Positions 60,001-64,000 of a stretch of 64,000 nucleotides of DNA are shown one piece after another. The first letter of the stretch is position 1. Each line of letters starts with the position of its first letter. A program made the translations under genes and the position numbers. Below the pieces are notes generated by a model. That model saw only the letters and a program-made list of their open reading frames with translations. It was not told the origin of the DNA and ran no database searches. Source of the stretch: Apostichopus japonicus (lineage: Eukaryota; Echinodermata; Holothuroidea; Aspidochirotida; Stichopodidae); the NCBI RefSeq assembly GCF_037975245.1, contig NC_092582.1, positions 1,136,001-1,200,000 of the forward strand. Reading direction: 5' to 3'.

Positions 60001-63000
60001 AGAAGTGTTATCTAGAGATTAATGTTCCGTGTTTGTCAGTTTCATTCAGACAAAGCCATGCACTAGTTACGCCTAATTACAATCCCCGTCCATCTCAATC
60101 AGATTTTGGGGGGTTTACGGGATCAAATTTGTGAGGCAGTAGAGAGATATTTTTTGGCACAATTTGGTGCAATATTATTTTTTGGCTCAATATTGTATTC
60201 TGTTGGTAGACTAAAGTAGAATGACAAATAATGTTTGCAGTAAGATCAACTGCAACTTTACCTGTGCAGTAGCCTGGCGTGTTGTGTCACAATACAGAAA
60301 GTTAGAATTGTTATATCCTATCAGGAGATGAAGTACCGTTTATGCTGATCTGCGTTATCACTTTCATATTTCTGGTTTCTATTCTGAATGTTTCGTTAAT
60401 TAAACCAAGGAGTTGAGTTAATTAAAGCAAGGATATGAAACAAAATTATTCTTTATCTTTCCCCCCACCCCCCCCCCCCACACCCTCCTCTCAGTCTTGC
60501 TATGTTTTAAGATGTAATTTCCCTGTCAAACATTGTTTTCAGTTGAAAGGCAAAATGGCTCACTTTTTACGGCTGATTACTGTTTTACCATTTCCTTGCA
60601 TTTTTCTTCATTTCTTTCTATTGACCGTTTACTGTCATTCTTTTTGGTCTTATGTGTTCTCTATTACAGAGCACTTCCTTTGGACGAGTTATTAGGCAGT
60701 GTAGATCGAGAAGTAGATTGGCAGAAAGTTGCCAGCCGTCATGTGAGTAACTGTTGTATACCTGTAATAGAGGAGGATATTCAAAGATTGTCTGGGACTC
60801 AGAAGGTGACATTCATGATGGTCTAAGACTAGGCAAACCACACAGAGCTCTACGGTCTTCTAATAACCCTCACACATTCATGACCACACAGAGCTCTACG
60901 GTCTTCCAATAACCCTCACACATTCATGATGGTCTAAGACTAGGCAAACCACACAGAGCTCTACGGTCTTCCAATAACCCTCACACATTCATGATGGTCT
61001 TAGACTAGGCAAACCACACAGAGCTCTACGGTCTTCCAATAGCCCTCACACATTCATGATGGTCTAAGACTAGGCATACCACACAGAGCTCTACGGTCTT
61101 CCAATAACCCTCACACATTCATGATGGTCTAAGACTAGGCATACCACACAGAGCTGTACGGTCTTCTAATAACCCTCGCACATTCATGATGGTCTTAGAC
61201 TAGGCATACCACACAGAGCTGTACGGTCTTCTAATAACCCTCGCACATTCATGATGGTCTTAGACTAGGCAAACCACACAGAGCTCTACGGTCTTCCAAT
61301 AGCCCTCACACATTCATGATGGTCTAAGACTAGGCATACCACACAGAGCTCTACGGTCTTCCAATAACCCTCACACATTCATGATGGTCTAAGACTAGGC
61401 ATACCACACAGAGCTCTACGGTCTCCTAATAACCCTCACACATTCATGATGGTCTAAGACTAGGCAAACCACACAGAGCTCTACGGTCTTCTAATAACCC
61501 TCACACATTCATGATGGTCTAAGACTAGGCAAACCACACAGAGCTCTACAGTCTTCTTATAACCTTCACACATCCATGATGGTCTTAGACTAGGCATACC
61601 ACACAGAGCTGTACGGTCTTCTAATAACCCTCGCACATTCATGATGGTCTAAGACTAGGCAAACCACACAGAGCTCTACGGTCTTCTAATAACCCTCACA
61701 CATTCATGATGGTCTAAGACTAGGCATACCACACAGAGCTCTACGGTCTTCTAATAACCCTCACACATTCATGATGGTCTAAGACTAGGCAAACCACACA
61801 GAGCTCTGCGGTCTTCTAATAAGCCTCACAGTTCTCAATCACTTCCTGCTTTGGTATCATTTGTCTGATCATGTTAAGCACAATATTCCACTCTGCAAAC
61901 TTAGTCAATCACCACTTCCTTCCTTTATATGGTATGGTTAAATGTGTGGTGATGCAGCACTCTTATTAATGGCACCTTTACCAACATGGAGTTTACATGT
62001 ATAACTAAATGCTAGTTCATCGGCTATACACTTCATGTTAGAAATGAGCTAAAGGTAATTGTCGCTCTCCCCTTCACAGAAACCGTAGTCTATGAAAGGG
62101 GAATAAACTTTCTGACTTTTAGCTTCTGAACTTATTTCCTGTTAACATCTGACCTTGTTCCTGTTAGCATCTGACCTTGTTTCCTGTTAGCATCTGACTC
62201 ATAGTGTGCTGTTACTACAGCTAACATATATGCCAGTTTGTTAAGCTTACATATTGCTAGTACAGTTAATATGTCTAATAGTCAGGGGGAATATTATCTT
62301 CAGTCAAGGTCACATAGAGTTCATTCTAAATCTGAGATTCAAGATGTAAGGCTTGTGCTTTTATATTTGAGATTCGACATGTGAAAATGATTGAGATATT
62401 AGAGATTCAAGATGTGAGGTTAAAGTCCATTGGTTACCACTCTTGTACATATTTGTACAATATGGCATTGGTAAGTGTGCCATTTTGGTGCTCATTCTCA
62501 TGAATAATAATGAGGTCACAGGGTCAAATAACGATGTGCAGCTGCAGAATGTCCTGTCTCTTCATCATTCTTACCGATAAATTGTCCTGGAAGAGAACAA
62601 CCAGCAACCCAAGCAATGATACATTGATTTAAGTTGAGATTTGTTTCATTGTTGTGCTTTAAGAGTAACTTTATGTCAATACTTAAGACACTCAGCTATA
62701 GAGTACCTACTTTGGAATTTAAACACAAATGCATCAAATGTCCTCCTACAAGTTTTGTATAAGTTTGCCACTGTTGATTTGCAGCTGGATGGAGCAAGAA
62801 CAGAAGTAGAATGTAGGTCTCAATGGCAGGTCTCAGCTCATCCATCCTTCAAACATACATGGACTGCTGGAGAGGAAGAAAAATTAAAAGAGATTGTGCA
62901 GAAATATCAGAGCAGAAACTGGGAAGCTATAGCTACTGAATTAGGGGTAAGTCTACATGGAGTTGGTACATAATACTTCACATCTTTAGTTTTGTAGGAA

Positions 63001-63611
63001 AGTAACAACACTAAACTGAACAGTATCAGTTCACAATTGTGCAGACAGGTGCTTGCAAGTATGATTGAATCTACATGATACATCTTTTTCTTTTAAGGTG
63101 GGTGGGGGGAGGGAGGTGGTGTATGGGACTGATAGGCAGCATTGGTTTGTGTACCTGCATATATTATTAGGGGGGGAGGTGGTGTATGGGACTGATAGAT
63201 AGCCCATGATGGCAGCATTGGTTTGTGTACCTGCATATATTATTGGGGTGAGGGAGGAGGTGGTGTATGGGACTGATAGGCAGCCCATGATGGCAGCATT
63301 AGTGTTTGTACCTGCATATATAATTGGGGTGAGGGAGGAGGTGGTGTATGGGACTGATAGATAGCCCATGATGGCAGCATTGGTTTGTGTACCTGCATAT
63401 ATTATTGGGGTGAGGGAGGAGGTGGTGTATGGGACTGATAGGCAGCCCATGATGGCAGCATTGGTTTGTGGTCCTGCATATATTATTGGATGAACTGCCT
63501 TGTGTCTTCATATATTTGTAATGTTGCCTACTTTTATTTTCAGACTGGTCATTCGGCATTTGAGTGTATTACGAAGTATCAGCAAAAGTTGAATTTATCG
63601 TTGAGCAAAAG
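54091..63611 (+). CDS. SNAPC4: snRNA-activating protein complex subunit 4 (SNAP190), 5' part; continues beyond the window
   Basis: SNAPC4 is the largest SNAPc subunit. It binds the proximal sequence element of snRNA promoters through Myb repeats, for RNA polymerase II and III transcription in the nucleus. Coding exons with matching phases are 54091-54232, 56177-56208, 56717-56899, 57763-57852, 58848-58929, 59715-59910, 60670-60742, 62785-62946 and 63544-63611. They encode 342 residues plus two bases. The order is: an acidic start rich in D/E (residues about 1-58); a helix containing LLLLNRQYQ (about 95-119); LPPYFKDSF (about 138-146); PPDNEDT (about 151-157); a coiled coil (178-242); LPLDELLGSVDREVDWQKVA (about 244-263); and from about residue 290 the first Myb/SANT repeat with TWTAGEEEKL, RNWEAIATELG and SAFECITKYQQ. 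These blocks follow the order in vertebrate SNAPC4. The remaining Myb repeats and C-terminus must lie past 64000. Exon 1 is too short to stand out alone; its ATG is the first in frame, and its donor is GAAG|GTTAAC. Two introns contain minisatellites. Confidence 0.94.
57026..57270 (+). repeat. about 60-bp imperfect tandem repeat in a SNAPC4 intron
   Basis: About four to five copies sharing ACTCAGTAGGACACAGCAA, with variable spacers. Confidence 0.85.
58434..58680 (+). repeat. two-copy tandem repeat in a SNAPC4 intron
   Basis: Two diverged copies share TATCAAGTTTC and AGGAGAGTTTCTTCTAATCC about 120 bases apart. Confidence 0.75.
59246..59495 (+). repeat. 81-bp tandem repeat, three copies, in a SNAPC4 intron
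   Basis: GACATGTT(T/C)(G/A)TTCATGTAACAC starts near 59246, 59327 and 59408. Each copy ends CTAAATAATT(C/A)TATAT. Confidence 0.88.
60812..61828 (+). repeat. 65-bp minisatellite in a SNAPC4 intron
   Basis: About fifteen copies of a 65-bp unit containing CACACAGAGCTCTACGGTCT and CATGATGGTCTAAGACTAGG. The second copy has an internal deletion of about 20 bases. It starts 70 bases after the donor of the exon at 60670-60742. Confidence 0.92.
63111..63487 (+). repeat. 81-bp minisatellite in a SNAPC4 intron
   Basis: Nearly five copies of a unit with GGTGGTGTATGGGACTGATA and CCCATGATGGCAGCATT. The first copy is shorter. It lies between the exons at 62785-62946 and 63544-63611. Confidence 0.9.
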
Positions 63612-64000
63612 GTAAGGACTTTGATTCCCTCTGACCTCCTTTACCATGTTAGTACAAAATAAATAATATCCCACCCCACCCCACCCCCCCCCCCAAATGC
63701 ACTCGGTATGTGTGTCAAGTGTGAAAAATCCACCAAGTAGAACCACCTAAACGTTCAGTAAGTTTTTGGTTACATAGCAGCTTACTGTTTGGTCATTATG
63801 ATACCGTGTTTCCACTGGTAAAAGGAAGCAGTGGGGTACATTGATTGGGAAGCCCCATTCCCCCCCCCCCCCTCCTCCAGCATGTTGAAGTTAGAAACCC
63901 TCACATCCAGAAAATGTCAGTGATGCAAATGTTCGATTTCCAGAGATTATTGAAAGTTACATTGGTTTGTTTTAAAGTCCAGAGCACTTTTAAAAACTTG

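Noticed and set aside
63031-63559. Two overlapping minus-strand frames with repeated ISPIHHL or LSVPYTTS motifs
   Set aside because: They translate the 81-bp minisatellite; the plus strand there is a SNAPC4 intron.

Overview
The window reads as nuclear DNA of an invertebrate animal. It is AT-rich, the genes are split by GT-AG introns, there are many microsatellites and transposon fossils, and no bacterial-style gene packing. The secreted sushi (CCP) array, and V-ATPase and SNAPc genes of animal type, would fit a marine deuterostome such as an echinoderm. That placement is a guess; the sequence alone does not name the species. Most of the long open frames are chance or repeat translations. The real coding content is mainly small exons.

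Layout. 1-6,100: no gene seen. About 6,100-17,400 and 21,000-29,900 (both minus strand): two diverged tandem copies of a block carrying CCP exons. Every splice site in it is phase 1, so modules can be swapped freely. Copy A has a stop-bearing last CCP exon (7054-7295), four more CCP exons, and two candidate signal-peptide exons (15344-15428 and 18235-18292), plus a further CCP exon at 16944-17120. Copy B has six CCP exons, but the counterpart of its proximal signal exon is broken. Farther upstream on the same strand (37,827-43,260) are a signal-peptide exon, two 8-cysteine exons and two CCP exons, all in the same phase. Joined to copy B they give an open frame of 605 residues with no stop, so I propose one gene from 43,260 down to 22,296. 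Both predicted products are secreted, multi-CCP, complement-like recognition or adhesion proteins.

30,278-36,065: a nest of transposable elements lying in the large intron of that proposed gene. By matching target-site duplications I resolve a hAT-like element family (TIR near CAGTGGCGTAGCC, 8-bp duplications). Members sit at 11891-12946, 12211-12613, 19932-20585, 30278-33848, 31667-32036, 32986-33656, 34952-35406 and 52225-53166. One of them has its empty site preserved in a paralogous copy. A solo LTR with a 5-bp duplication (30335-31303) is nested inside. 36,690-37,470 holds a palindromic AGATATCT repeat with inverted ends.

46,027-48,610 (plus strand): a complete three-exon V-ATPase subunit G gene. 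54,091-63,611 (plus): the first nine coding exons of SNAPC4, the Myb-repeat subunit of the snRNA-activating complex, which runs off the right edge. Its introns hold 65-bp and 81-bp minisatellites. These two are ordinary housekeeping genes with no evident functional link to the CCP genes. Other items are a tRNA-like segment joined to a hammerhead-ribozyme-like core at 26,637-26,734, and a second tRNA-like segment at 7,782-7,846.
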